This document shows, piece after piece, positions 1 through 12,690 of a stretch of DNA of 64,000 nucleotides (position 1 is its first letter; the number at the start of each line of letters is the position of its first letter). Source of the DNA: Tolypeutes matacus (lineage: Eukaryota; Chordata; Mammalia; Cingulata; Chlamyphoridae); contig JAKSZT010054583.1 in assembly GCA_026826555.1 (NCBI GenBank), positions 975,161-1,039,160 on the forward strand, written 5' to 3'. A model generated the notes under the pieces. It saw nothing but the letters and a program-made list of their open reading frames with translations. It made no database searches and had not been told where the DNA came from. The position numbers and the translations under genes are program-made.

Positions 1-571
1 AGGCTTCTGTGCTCTGTGAAGGGAATACATAATTAAACCTTTGCAAAAGGATTCCTTTCAGATAATCAGAGTCTTTATAAAGCCACCTTGGCCTCATACA
101 AACAAAATGGTCTACAGGTAGCTGCTTATAAGTTATTTCAACATAGAATTAAAAGAACTTTGATTCTAAGCTGTATGCCTCTCTGTATCAAGATGAAATA
201 TGTAATGTCTGAAACATTCTTAACCAAAGGAAATGAAAATGAGGGTTCACACTTGGGACTGGTATTTTCAACCACAATTAGTTTGAACTGGACTCTGAAT
301 GGGTCACATTTTAACTAATCGTTAGTGATAATCTCTTACTACTTCCAGGAGAATGGAAGACCATGCCAAATACCAGATTTTGCTCAGGGGGAGGTAAAAG
401 GACAAACCTAAAATACCAGTGGCTACCTGGAAAGGCAGACCTTGGACGCTCCGGACAGCCAAAAGGAAATAGGATGGTGTTGAGTGCTTTTCAAAGTGGA
501 GTATGGGAAAGAAAAGTGTTATAGATAACTTCAAGACCTAATTCACAATTTTCCTTAGATCTAATACCAGG

Positions 572-606
572 AAAGAAAAAAAAAAAAAAATATATATATA
601 TATATT
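572..606. repeat. A-run and (TA)n microsatellite
   Basis: A run of about 15 A is followed directly by about eight TA units. This is a simple repeat and probably length-variable. Confidence 0.85.
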
Positions 607-1566
607 TTAGTGATAATATTTATTTTTTGTAAATAGCAAATCCTATACTTGAATGCCATATTAAATCCTTTTTCTACTCCAGCCAAGGAGTTGAGTTTTG
701 GTTCTTTCATGTACTGTGTTGATTTGAATGAGTCCTGGCTCTCACAATTTCCTCCAGGTAAGAAATCATGCAGGGTGGCAGTTTATTGTATGCAGGAGAA
801 GTGAGAAGGACCAGTGAATCTGTCCTGGTTTACTGAAGTGAACACACAAGCCATCTTTCCCTGAGTGTATTATTCAATGTTCTCTAAGGAAACAGAACTG
901 ACATGAAATATCTGTAAATATTATGAAATTTAGAAGATTGTTTCACACAACTCTGGGGGTACACAAGTCCAAATTCCATAGGACAGGCTACAAAATAGGA
1001 TCTCCAATGAAGGCCAAAATGAATTCCCCTGGGGAAACTGCTGGCTGAAATAATGATGTCAGTTCTCTCTTCTGACTGCTGAAATCATCACTTCTCCATA
1101 TAATGCCTTCATCAGATTGGATGAGACATCTCTCATTGCTCAAGGAAATCTTCGTAGTTGATTGTAAATGTAAATACCCATAAATGCAATCAAGTTACTA
1201 ATAATTTATGTGCACAAAATGTCCTCATAGTAACAACTAAGCCAGTACTTGCTTAACCAAACTAACAAGCACCATTACCAAGCCCATTTGACACACGAGT
1301 GTAACCATCACACAGAGCAAATGTGCACTTCAGTATCAGTAACCTGACCAGGAGCTGAATCTGACCATCTGACTTCCCTGGCACTAGAGGCCACAGAACC
1401 TTCCTCAAGGAATAGCAGCCATCTCAGGAATTTGGAAGTATTTCAAAATGACATTTGCAAGGTCTGTCTCCTGACCCAGGACAGGGGTTGTTTTTATAAG
1501 TTTGGAGGAAGAAGGAACATTTTCTTCTTCTCTCTCTCTCTTTTTTATTTTTTTAAATATATATTT

Positions 1567-2990
1567 TTATTTTTTTAAAAGATACTTAGATTACATAAAT
1601 GTTACATAAAAAATATAGGTATTCCCATACCTCCCACATTTTCCCACATAAACAACATCCTCCATTAGTGTGGTACATTGATTGCAATTGATAAAAGCAT
1701 TTTTGGGCATGGCCACTGAGCATAGATTTTGGTTTACATTGTAGTTTACATTCTCTCCCACATAATTCTGTAGGTTATGGGAAGATATATAATGGCCTAT
1801 ATCTGTCATTGCAATGTCATTCAGGAGTCCACTGTAGTCCATAGTTCATTCCCTAATCCTGAGGATTCTGGGATGGTGATCCACTCCACCTCTAATTGAG
1901 AGGGGGCTTCAATCCCATAGAGCTGATGGATGGGACTCTTTTGCTTGCAGTTGTAGACTCTCTTGTTTCCTCGGTATGGTGGTTGTCAATCCTCACGTCC
2001 TTTTTAGTTGTCCTAGGTGAGTCCAATAAACTGGAGAGTAGGTATTGCAACTCTGCTGAGGCTCAGGGCCCAGCTGGCACATGGATAGCCCAAAGTTTTA
2101 AGTCTCTTGGATGTACACCTATCAACTCCAGCACCAAGTATAGGTTCAAATAGAAGGGACAGATGAGCCATGTGTAGGGAAGCCATAACTGAGTCCAAAT
2201 CTGTCGCTCTCCGGAGCACAAACTCCAAAGTACAGCCCACTGGCAAGGCACCAAATTCATGAGCCTTTCTGCCCTGACCATAGGACCTGGATGTCTCCAG
2301 AGCCCTCAGGAGCCCCACTATTTGGGGTAGTATCTACTTTGGCAGTCTGTGAGATCCTCCTGAGATGTGCATAAGTGTTACCTCTGGGATGATCTCCCAA
2401 CTCACTTTCAAGTCTCTTAGCCATATAATCTCATTTTCTTTACCTATTCCCCCTTTTATTAGAGGTCTTTTTCCAGTTACATTGCTAGTTCGTGCTTAGT
2501 AGTAATCCGTTGTTGCCAGGGAGGCTCATCCCCGGGTGTCATGTCCCATGCTGGGAGGAAGGTAATGCATTTGTATGCTGAGTTTGGCTTAGAGAGAGGC
2601 CACATGTGAGCAACAAGGAGCTCTCAGGTGGTAACTCTTATGCACCTTATAACACTAGGCTAAGTTTCAATTTCAAGAGCAAAGGCTCATAAGCATAGTT
2701 GTCAATATCAAGGGCCCATCAATGGACCATCCTCCTTCACTAGTCATTGCCTCTGTATGTGGGGTAATGTTGCTGTTCCATTAGAGAATGTGGCAGATTT
2801 CTCAAGGATGGGAATTCAATATTCTTTCAGTTATTATGTGACTCTCCACCCACTGTGACAATGACCCGCGAACATTTGAACACATTTATATACCTTATAT
2901 GTATGTCCAAGTGAACTTCCTCCCATGTATTTCCCCATCACTGATACCCCACACCAATGATCCTCCCCTGCCCCAGTTATAACCCTTCTG
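1567..2990 (-). repeat. Xenarthran interspersed repeat, long copy (poly(A) at its left end)
   Basis: The left edge is a T/AT-rich tract followed by AAGATACTTAGATTACATAA, which also begins the copies at 4094 and 63484. A shared edge next to a T-tract, with different right ends, is what a minus-strand retroposed element with 5' truncation would leave. The right limit is approximate: recognisable composition fades near 2990. Compared with the copy at 63484 it lacks about 155 bases after position 1831 or so. A minus-strand frame of 83 codons (1591-1842) is partly shared with the other long copy. I recall this family as abundant in armadillo and sloth sequence but cannot assign a class, so its L1-like or other nature is unproven. 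Confidence 0.6.
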
Positions 2991-4093
2991 TGATCCAAAG
3001 TATCTACAAAAATGAAGTCAATATAATAGCCAAATACAATTAATATGAAAATGAAATAATAATGATAGGTTTAAATATAAGAAATAAAATACATAAAAAT
3101 TTTTTAAATCTGAAAATTAGATAAAATTTTAAAATTGGAATATTAAAAATAATGAAAATTATTTTAATTTTTTTGGCATTTTGTCTTTCATCACTGTAAT
3201 ATCTGTTGTCCTGTATGAAGTGTCAGTAAATATTGAAAAGTTGTTTTGACCTTAGGATATTAGTTCCTTCTTTCCTTGTGAGTTTTTGGGTAAATGCTTT
3301 GATTTGTAGTATTGAAGCCTTATGGGTGGATTCTGCCCTTTACATTTTAATAGATTCATTCAGTTTTATAGCAGCATATTTTGATATGCATCTGCTAAAC
3401 ACCTAAGCCAAGGTACACCATTGAGAATGTGGGGAAAACAAACACAAAAAGAATTCTCCCTTCTGAAAATGTCTTCCCATAGCAGCAGGAATTTCTCCAG
3501 TGCTGTTGGCAGGACATTGAATTCAGTGGATTTCAGCTTTGACTACAGCTCCTCATTTGTCTTGATTTAAAGGTCCCAATCTCAGTTCTTTATGGAGTGT
3601 TTAGATTTCCTTATAGGTCTCTTAGGAATCACAAGCTTCTTTACTCCCTAACTATATACCTTGTTGCTGTAATTGAAGCTGTTTTGTTGCTGTAATTCCT
3701 TCCTAATGTTACAGTTTTAGTCAGGTATTTTTTTCCCTTTGGAAGCATTAATTATTGCCAATTTTGAAAAGACCCCCACTTAGTGTGTACATTTTTACTT
3801 CCAATGTCAAATCATGTCTCTGTTGCCTATTCTTCCTCTAAGTGAAGGGATTTTTCACATTCTTTCTTTTTTTTTTTTTTTTTTGAGAAAAATATAAACT
3901 ATTTCTCTTTAAATGGATGTATTTTCAGATGTTTTCTCAGCAAGCATTCACTGAGATACAACTTAATGTGATCATGATTTAATATATTTTATATGTTGCT
4001 GGATTTGATTTGTTAATATTGTGCCAAGTATATTTTACTTGTAAATTTGTGAGGATTATTTTTTTCTTTTTTTAAATAATAATTAAAAAAAAA

Positions 4094-4149
4094 TTTTTTT
4101 TAAGATACTTAGATTACATAAATGTTACACAAAAAATATAGGGATTTAC
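4094..4149 (-). repeat. Short truncated copy of the same xenarthran repeat
   Basis: About 55 bases after a T-tract match the left end of the repeats at 1567 and 63484, including the AAGATACTTAGATTACATAA block. The match stops abruptly near 4149, consistent with severe 5' truncation of a minus-strand retroposed copy. Confidence 0.6.
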
Positions 4150-4739
4150 TACTCAGCACACACCATGCCCTCTTTCACCACCACAATGTAGTTTACAGAA
4201 TTAGGTCCACCAGTCAGGAGGTCACATAGTTTCATGCATTTCACTGATTTGCAGTACATGTCTTCGGAGAGAGGATTTAAATGTCATTTTATTCGCTATT
4301 AACTACGAAATTATTGGTCACTGGAGCTTATAATGGTCCACAATTGCTAAAGATTTTCCTATGGTTTATAGCATAATATTAAAATAAAAGACTTCACTGA
4401 AATACAAAATTGAAAGAAAGAATACTTCCTCAAACACAGCAGAGTGTTCCACACAATATTCCCATATTTGGGATCAAGTGAATTTTTATTTAATATTGCT
4501 AACTACTTCAAATTTTAGAGACTTACATCAATACTTTATTATTATCAAACTTCATAATCTTTTAACATACACACACACAAGCACACAAACTCTCCCATCA
4601 AAGAGGAAAGACTTCTTAAATGTTGTTTTCTTAAGCTCCTTTAGAAATAAAAAAACAAAATTAAAAAATAAAACAAAACAGCTGAATCAGGGGCAGGGGG
4701 AGTGGGGGAAGCTACATACACTAGGAAATATTTCAAATC

Positions 4740-4860
4740 ACCCTTCGGTCAGCATTTACCAAGTGCCTACGTTGGGACCATCCTGGGTCTGAGCACTTAG
4801 AGAAGGCACCGAACAGACAAATTTACGACTCCCAGAGAGCTGACATTCTAGAAGCTTAAT
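4740..4860 (+). repeat. L2-like fragment
   Basis: The order of phrases (a stretch like 'catttaccaagtgcctac', then 'gagcactta', 'gacaaatt', 'gacattctagaagctta') follows the 3' region of ancient L2 elements. It is strongly diverged, and the boundaries are approximate. Confidence 0.45.
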
Positions 4861-5836
4861 CTAGAATTCACTTCCATTTGTTGACTACTTTGTTTTTCTC
4901 TCATCTGATTATTTACAAAAGAACCTTATATTCTCCATCCAATAGGAATAAGTTGGCCATGATTCGAGAACCAATTTGTGTTTTACTGCTTGGAATTTTG
5001 TGATGCATTTATCCTGAAGTCATCTGCTTCTGAAAGTAGTACAAGTCTATTTTATTATATAAAAATGAAATGCACTGGAATTTATTATTATTTTACTGAA
5101 CATAAATCAGGGAATGGAGTCCATATATATTACCTAAGGGCTGACATTTCAAGCCCCTTAGCCATGTGTTTCAGTAAATGTGTTTCCTTGTTCATTTTCT
5201 GCTACATTTTGAATCATTGCCTCTACCCCAAATGGCTGATGATGTCTCTTCCTTCAGCTTGGATGAACCCATTTCTTTTCAAGGGCGAGAACTTCTACAA
5301 AATAATAGGAAACTTGGTCTGAGCCACACAAAAGATTTGCTTATTATCATATTGCATAGAACTCAGAAGAATTGATAAACTCCAGTAGTCTTTTAAAAAT
5401 TTGACCTTTATTTTAGGTATTATTAAAATACAGATAAAACACAGTAACTCAATATTTGTCATGAACATTTTGTTACCTACCTTGACATTCTCTAATGTTT
5501 TATTGATTCCAACTTACTGATTTATACATATTTAATGAATAAATTATCACGTGATTTTAAGGAGTTTTACATTTGTTATAATTTGATGCAAAAATAGTTG
5601 TACTTCTCCCACTTTTGACAATGAAAATTTAAAACATTGACTTGAAGATACAGAAATACACTTTGAAGGTAAATTCTAATGAAATAGCCTTTTGGTAACA
5701 TAAGCAAATTTCAAGTGTTGAGCAATAATTATTAAAACTCCCCAGAAAGTAACCCAAAGAATATGAGCCAGTTTTCCATTCTGCTGTGGGGTTTTGTTCT
5801 GAGTTAAATGTCATTCCGTGTGTGTTTTTTCCTAAG

Positions 5837-5935
5837 GAGGTCGAGTTGTGTCGTGTTAGCAGTCAGGAGAAGCTAGGCCTGACAGTCTGTTACCGAACAG
5901 ATGATGAAGAAGACACTGGCATTTATGTCAGTGAG
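5837..5935 (+). CDS. PDZRN4: PDZRN4 coding exon: start of second PDZ domain
   Basis: This exon has 33 codons at phase 0 on both sides, with a CTAAG acceptor and GAG/GTAAG donor. It encodes the beginning of the second PDZ domain, starting [17 protein letters not shown]. The KLGLTV segment (residues 12-17 of the visible protein) occupies the carboxylate-binding loop usually written GLGF, followed by the acidic DDEED turn and the strand GIYVSE. PDZ domains bind short C-terminal peptides. In PDZRN proteins they are thought to recruit substrates for the N-terminal RING ubiquitin ligase, which is off-window. The exon length is a multiple of three, so skipping it would not shift the frame but would remove the binding loop. 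Confidence 0.95.
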
Positions 5936-8157
5936 GTAAGAAATGCCATGGAGGGAGATTAGGGGAGGGGGCTGCAAAGAGCTGGGTGAAATGACTCCCA
6001 GTGAGAAATCTTTTAGAGGCTTGATTGTGCAGAATTGGCCATGTTCCAATATTTGTCACTTTCAATTAGGAAAGTAAATTATGTTGCCCAAGTAATGTAA
6101 TTATTATCCACTTGTTTAATGTGGATGTTTTCTCTACAGAATCCCAGTAAGGAAAGGTACAAAAAGTGTTAATATTGTCTAAATTTGAATAAATTCCCCT
6201 AAGTTTGCAGAAAGTTGAACAGTTTTTGATCAGCAAACATTGTCCCTACTTTCTATTGTGTCTTTTTTCAGTCCTGTTAACAGCAACATTGACTAGTTTT
6301 AAATCTAATAATCAGAAAAATCACATTTTTACTATGCTGTTGGAATTGGTGAACTTGAAGAACCAAGAGTGCATCTATTAATTCGTTTTATTCAATCACA
6401 TAATCACTTTCAGGAAGTGAGATACTTAAATGTAAATGAGGCGTCTTTGGTTTAATAATTTCAAAAGAATATGAAACAATATTTATTATCACAGGAGATT
6501 TTTTTAAAACCCTGAAAAACCATTTTATAAGAGGTAGCAAGGTATGATTTACAAAATTATATATATCAGGAAAAACTATATATATATATCATATTTTTAA
6601 ATATAGATGCACACACATACACACTCTATATTGGTGTAAGAATGAGACAAACTAGATATTAATTGCTGTTCTTTGCTGTTTCAAGTTTTCTTGGCCTTGA
6701 TCTTGAAAAAAATTACCTAAATTTGCTGAGCCTTCACTTCCTCAACTCGAAACTTAGCATAACAGTGCCTATCTCATTGCCCTTAGAGAGTTGTTTAGAA
6801 TGTGGAAGAAATGGTGTAATTAATGCACTTTAAAAATGTAAAATTTTACTCTATCACTTTACCAAAAAACTTATTGACTGGTTTTTGCAATGGAGAAATC
6901 TCCATGGAATAGTTGGCTTCTATACTTAAAATGTACAGTACAAGTATGGTAAGCAGAGGCATGGGAATGTTAAAGAAACATAGGGAAACACCTCCTGACT
7001 TATCTTTTGTATTATTGACAGAGGTAGACATGTAGAATTTTGTAATCAGTTCAATTACAGTTCTGAAGACAAATATTTTAGGTTGTACATGACTTCTATA
7101 TAGGGCACAATTGATTAATCACACCTCCCTTCCTTCTAAGTCTCTAATTTACTATTTAAATTTGTCAGATTTGGACCCTCCCGGTTCAGGGAAGATAAAG
7201 AATTCACAAGGATGAAGCATATGTATTTGGAAGGAGTGTTTTTCTTATACTTTTTACATGTGATAATAGCCTCTGTTGTCCTTAATTATTTGCTGATGAC
7301 TCATTTATTTTGTGGCACTACTAATAAGAAAGTAGTCTATCACATCTGGACAGAAAGGACTAACATCATGCTACACTTGAAATACTTTGCTTAAAAAATG
7401 TTTTGCTGGAACTAGCCTATGGTTTAAAACCATCACATAAAATGTGATGGATGGAATTACCCACAGTGAACTGTAAGTCACTCGTTTGGTCCATTAAAAT
7501 GTTTTTAATAGAGCCTTAAATATCTATTTATACTAAAATAATTTATAGTTAATATACTTCACTCTACATGTAAATTGATGCCTAGCAAAATCTGCAAAGA
7601 TAGGTGGTTTTTTTGTTTTTGTTTTTGTTTTTTCATTTCTTGGACAATATAGATTGTACGTCTCTTTATAAATTAATGTGCTCATGAGACAGAAATCCCT
7701 TTAATAAGTAAAGACTTATCTATCAGCTTTTTCAAGACACTAAGGCAGGGTTTAAAAATCACCTTAGTAGAAAATAAATTTTCTGGGTCCAGAAAATTCT
7801 AGTATTAACATCATCCATGTCAGATAAAGACCCTATCTGACAGTTGAGAAACAGAAATGAGTGAATGAATATGAATAAAACAGGAAGGAAAGAAGAAAAG
7901 AAAGGAGGGAGGGAAAAGGGTCATCAGATAAAGTTCTCCTATCAACTTCTTTAATTTTATCATTGTTAATTATAAAGTAGTCTGTTTACTTTTTTACAAT
8001 CAGGGACTTTTAGCAGAAAAATCTGACAAACGCTCTCAAGAATCAGTGGAAAATTTTGAACCAGATTTTTTTTTAATGTATTTTAAAACCATATTTTAGG
8101 TTCTTGAAGTGAATATTGCATTTCTAGGTAAATATGTGTGTCCTCTCTCCACTGCAG
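5936..8157 (+). other. PDZRN4 intron, 2222 bases
   Basis: It runs from GTAAG to CTGCAG. It is AT-rich with no recognisable gene or RNA. Low-complexity tracts occur at 6557-6606 (TA-rich), 7609-7633 (GTTTTT-like) and 7880-7920 (A/G-only purine tract). No mobile element was confidently recognised. Confidence 0.8.
7880..7920. repeat. Purine-only tract
   Basis: About 40 bases are almost exclusively A and G (units like GGAA, GAAA, GGGA). It is a polypurine simple repeat inside an intron. Confidence 0.75.
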
Positions 8158-8220
8158 GTAGATCCAAATAGCATTGCTGCCAAAGATGGCCGAATTCGAG
8201 AAGGAGATCGTATTTTGCAA
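8158..8220 (+). CDS. PDZRN4: PDZRN4 coding exon: PDZ2 core
   Basis: This exon has 21 codons at phase 0 on both sides, with a CTGCAG acceptor and CAA/GTATGT donor. The product [20 protein letters not shown] is the hallmark middle of a PDZ domain: the turn containing Asp-Gly, then the conserved Gly-Asp of GDRIL at visible residues 49-53. It joins IYVSE of the previous exon and INGEDV of the next one to give the complete PDZ signature. It is the smallest exon in the window. Skipping it would keep the frame but destroy the fold. Confidence 0.95.
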
Positions 8221-8394
8221 GTATGTGGTTACTCTCATAAGTTTTATGTGTCTCTCCAACAGTTTTTTGTTTTGTTCTTGAACAATGTTAGAGGAAAGAA
8301 TTTTTGCTTTTGGACATTAACACCTTCAAAACACAGAGCTACAATTGAAAACATTTTTTAAATGTAACGACAGTGCCATTTATTAAGTTATTAT

Positions 8395-8565
8395 TGGTTA
8401 AGACCCAAGCTCTGGAATCAGATTCCTTGACTAGAGAATAATAGAACCTGTTATTGTTGTGAAGATTAAGTGGAATTATGCATATAATATGCTTACACAG
8501 TGCATGTGTAATGCTTAAGAAACATTAACTGCTATTATTACTACTACTCATCATCATTATCATCA
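8395..8565 (+). repeat. MIR-like SINE remnant
   Basis: The sequence contains MIR-type phrases in order: 'gctctggaatcaga', 'gtgaagattaagtgga', 'atgcttaagaaacattaactgctattatta'. It is old and diverged, with an internal deletion relative to the full MIR. Confidence 0.6.
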
Positions 8566-11500
8566 TCAGTTATTCCTGCCTTTTCCAGATCCAGATGTCC
8601 TATCCTAGAAGTGTAAAGAAAAGTTTTGAGTATTTACCTGCTGGCAGCAGGTGGGAATAATGTGCTCTTTCTTCCACATAAAAATGTGGAAACACGGAAA
8701 CTGAATAAATTTCAGTTTAATGAGGGAGATGGTAAGCAGATCATAGAGGGATGTGGTACTGGAAAAAGTTCTGGGCCAAGTAAAGAATAACTTTGAAAGC
8801 CAAAGTTTCTGTCCTAAACCTGCCTCCACCTGCTCTGTCCCTTCCAAGTCCTCTCCCATAAATGATTGGCTGCAGAAACACACACATGCTCTCTAGCTCT
8901 TGTGTCCAGATTAACCCCCAAATACAAAAGTAGACCCTTTGGGGTTGAGTTTCACTGCTGATCACAACAGCAAAACAGAGGACTAACAACGACAAATTGA
9001 GGAAATTGCAAACTGTTCAAACATTCTGCAAAACTTTGAGTCATTGTGACAGATCTATAGTTCCCATTTCCCCTTACTAGATATGGGTCTCTGGATTCAA
9101 CACTCTTTTGAGAACTGGGTCTTCAAAAATAGAGAGGCAGTGGCCCTAGCATTTGGGGCACTCCCTTTGCAATTAGGAAGAGAGCCACATACACTGACGT
9201 TATGATATAGTGTGATGTGGTCGTGATGACGCTGTCCCTGAGCTACCTTGGGCACACAGCACTGGGCTATTCTGCCCAGCTGGTTCTCTGTTCTTTCCTT
9301 TCTTTGGAATGGTATGTCAAGTTCACACTACTACTTCACAGCCCCTCCCTTCTGCAGTCATGTGCTGCAGAACTCCTTTTTCTTAAAGCTCCCTCCACTA
9401 TCCCAATTAGGAAAAAATTAAGAATATGAATTAGTTCTCAGAAAACTTCAAGAGTGTATAATTTCCATTTACATGAGCTCCCTAAGTGGTGATCTGTCAT
9501 TAAATAAAATGGAATTGTGTCTGTCATTGGACATATCAAAGAAGGAAAACTGGGTCAGGAAGCCAAGACATAGTCTTGTTTACCACCATATTTTCAATGT
9601 CTGTCACACATGCTCATGAATAAATGAAACAAATGTCACTCACTGGAGAGAATGATAGGAGAGGTCAACAAAATCTGCAGAAAAACTTGACTCTTCTCTC
9701 CTCATTAAGAAATTAAGGATACCATTTTATTGTATCTTCCTGATAAGGAAAGCTTTGAAAATGCTTTATTTTAATGTTTGGAATAATTTTAAATTTATTA
9801 TTCACTTGGTTAACATATCCAACTAAGTATACGGAAAGTAACATAACCTTTTCTGTATGCTTACTCCTCGCTATTGCCATCGCTCCTTCCTCACCATCTC
9901 TTCTCCACATTCCCACATCTCCTCCTCTACCCTCACCTGGCCACTTTCCTAATTTCCAGCTTCCACTCCACCATGGCTACTTTAGGTTAATTTAAATCTA
10001 ATGATTATTATGCAGGTTCTGAGGATGGAGATGCTTAGAAATAAAGCACATGTATTTCCATATGTGCATTCTATATGTTTTGATGCTTCCACCTGCTTAA
10101 CTATATTATGGGCAGATAGTTTTCCAATAAACAATAAGACATCCCTTAATGGAGTTGGTTCACTGAAGAAACAAGAGCAGGATTGAAAAGGGGCAGTTTT
10201 TTAGCCTGTTTACTTTATATTCGGTGATAAATATTCCACACTTAATGAATAAATGAATGTCACATTTAAAAAGCCAAGAATTCAATTCTATCTGCACACA
10301 TAGGAAACAAAGAGTCTTAAGGGTAATGATGAAATTATGTTAAATAGGACTGACAAAATTGTACCCATAGACAAATAGCTCCCCTACGGCTGGTGAGGAG
10401 ATTATAGTATACCCTCCTAATAAACAATTAAAGACGCCTTTGCCAGGGAGATGAAAGTGGGAGGAAGAAAGGATTTACTTCTTATCCTTGAAGATTCCTG
10501 GCTGGCTTTTATTTAAATGAACCTCTTTAGAGCAATTGTCATTTTAATTTCCTGTTTTTGATGACCTAGGGAAAGCACTTCTATGGTCCTACCCACATTG
10601 TATAGTTAAAATTTCCTTAATGTGGCATCCTATGGGCCTGCTCGATGACCTCACCCAGTGATTCTGCACACACACGCACAAGAGTCACATAAAATAGGGA
10701 TTCTATAGAAGAGAAGACATGAACCAATTTCATAAGAACACATTCTAGTTCTTATGTGCTTTCTGCAAATGTTAGACAGTTCTGTCTGCTATGCAGTTGT
10801 TAGGAACTTGTGGAATCAGCTGTATCCCACTCACACATCTGGGAGAAGTCCTCTCACAAAATTACAGAGCTGAGCAAAGAAAAGACATCTCTGAGCCAGA
10901 GAGGAAGATGAAAGACCAACAAAGATCAGCTTTCCAAAGAAGAGAACACCATATTCTCATTTTCTCCTCAGGATGTAGGCCAAAAATATTCCATGTAAAC
11001 AGCCTAATTTCACATTGGCCAATAATATCAGTTATGTTCCTAAGGATTACCCCCAGACAGAGCCCTGTAAAACCTCAAATGGTGGAATGATCAGACTTCT
11101 AATGAGCTCTCTCTTCCTTTCACCATCCTACACACAAACTGGTCGTCAGCATTTCTTTCTACTCTTTAATTTTCTTCCTTTCGGAAAACTGATTCCCCCT
11201 TTTTTGTTCTTTCCATCTCTATATGTCTACACTTCATTTGTCTTCTTTCTCCCCACTCTAAAATATAAGCAGATTTGAAATAAATCTTTTTTCTTTTGCC
11301 TAAGATTCTTGGATTTCCATAAGAAATACCATAGTTGATAGCGCTCCCAAGTATTTTAATTGCAGACCTACCTCTGGTGCATTAATATAGGAAACCTAAA
11401 AATTGGTATATCCATGTAAAAACTATGTTATACTATTGGGTTTTTATGCACGCACACACACACAGACACTCCGAAGCACATACAGGAAATTGGGCCAAAA

Positions 11501-12449
11501 GTGAGATTTTGACTGATTTATCTACGTAATTACCACCAATCTCTTCCAAATCAGGAAATATCCATTTTGAAACTAATATTTACTTTTGCTCATGCATAGA
11601 AAATGAGACAGAGACATTGTCGAGCCAAGAGTTTCCTCATTTGGATAAAAAATTACATGTTTTTGTTCTGGCTCTCCTCCCCTCTTTTTTTATCAAAACG
11701 GAAGGCCTTCCACTGAGTTGTGGTGACATGACCCTGGTATATGCCCTTCCCCTGTGGCTCGTCCTGCACTTTGATGTCTGCCTGGGGTTTTCCAGGTGCA
11801 GCAAGCCCCTTCCCTTCAAGCAACCCTGTAGCTAATTGCCGTTCATTTAGGAAGGAGAACAACCGATTGTTGAAAGCTCTATCTTTTCCATTCCTCAGAT
11901 CTTTTCATTTCAGGGGGAGGCATCTTTGCTGAAACCCATGGCTCTATTTCTTACCCTGATATCAAACTAATGTCCCGAGTACAATAGGATCTACCAACCA
12001 GCTGGCTAAAGTAGCCTATATTTTGAAAATGAAACAATAAATTACATTTAAATTCTGGATTTTTGTGGCAGATTAATTTCATTCTATGCATGGTCCTGAA
12101 TGTGAAAGTGTTCCTGCAGCATATGAACTGTCCCTCAAAACAGGGACTTATGGCCAGGACTGGAGACAATAGCTCTCGTCACTAGGATTTCACAGAGGAG
12201 AGGGATGAATAGCAACTGTTAAGGTACTGGAGAACAGACCTGACTATATTGTTTCTTTATGGCCCTCTAAGACTTAAAAAATACATATGAAGTAGATACT
12301 TCTAAAATATGATCATGTTTTCTCCTGTGAATTTAATTACCATGCCTGAATTTTAATATATTTATTCCATTTAGCAGAAAAGCATTTTTCCTTTACTGAG
12401 AATTAAAATATAAATGATGATTAATAATAATAACAATAGCATCAACAGT

Positions 12450-12690
12450 AATAAGTGCCAACATCAGGAACTTTCTATGCACCAAGCATAGAAATTATAT
12501 TTACATCTATTAATTCATTTACTCCTGAGAACACCCCTATTGTCTGTATTTTACAGGGAGAGAAGTTGGAGTGCAGTGCAAGCAATTTAGGTTACGTGCC
12601 TAAGATCACGAGCCAGTAAATTGAGGAAATGAGACTTGAACCCACGCAGTGTGGCTCTTGAGTCGCACTCTTGACCACTCTACAGTTCTA
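12450..12690 (-). repeat. MIR SINE, nearly full-length, reverse orientation
   Basis: It reads as the reverse complement of MIR: 'ttaattcatttactcctgag', 'attttacagggagagaag', 'cctaagatcacgagccagta', 'gagacttgaacccacgcag', 'tgaccactctac'. The order is correct along the whole family consensus. It is an ancient mammalian tRNA-derived SINE and no longer mobile. Confidence 0.8.

Larger units (their letters stand above)
1..5836 (+). other. PDZRN4 intron, 3' part, with repeats
   Basis: This stretch precedes the first visible exon and ends with a pyrimidine-rich tract and CTAAG acceptor. It is AT-rich with no gene. It contains an A15/(TA)n tract at about 572-606, a pyrimidine run at 1522-1552, a long xenarthran repeat from 1567 to about 2990 with a truncated relative at 4094-4149, a T17 run near 3868-3884, and an L2-like piece at 4740-4860. 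The remaining blocks (1-570, 610-1520, 3000-4090, 4150-4740, 4860-5836) show nothing I can name. Small open frames here have no family resemblance. Confidence 0.75.
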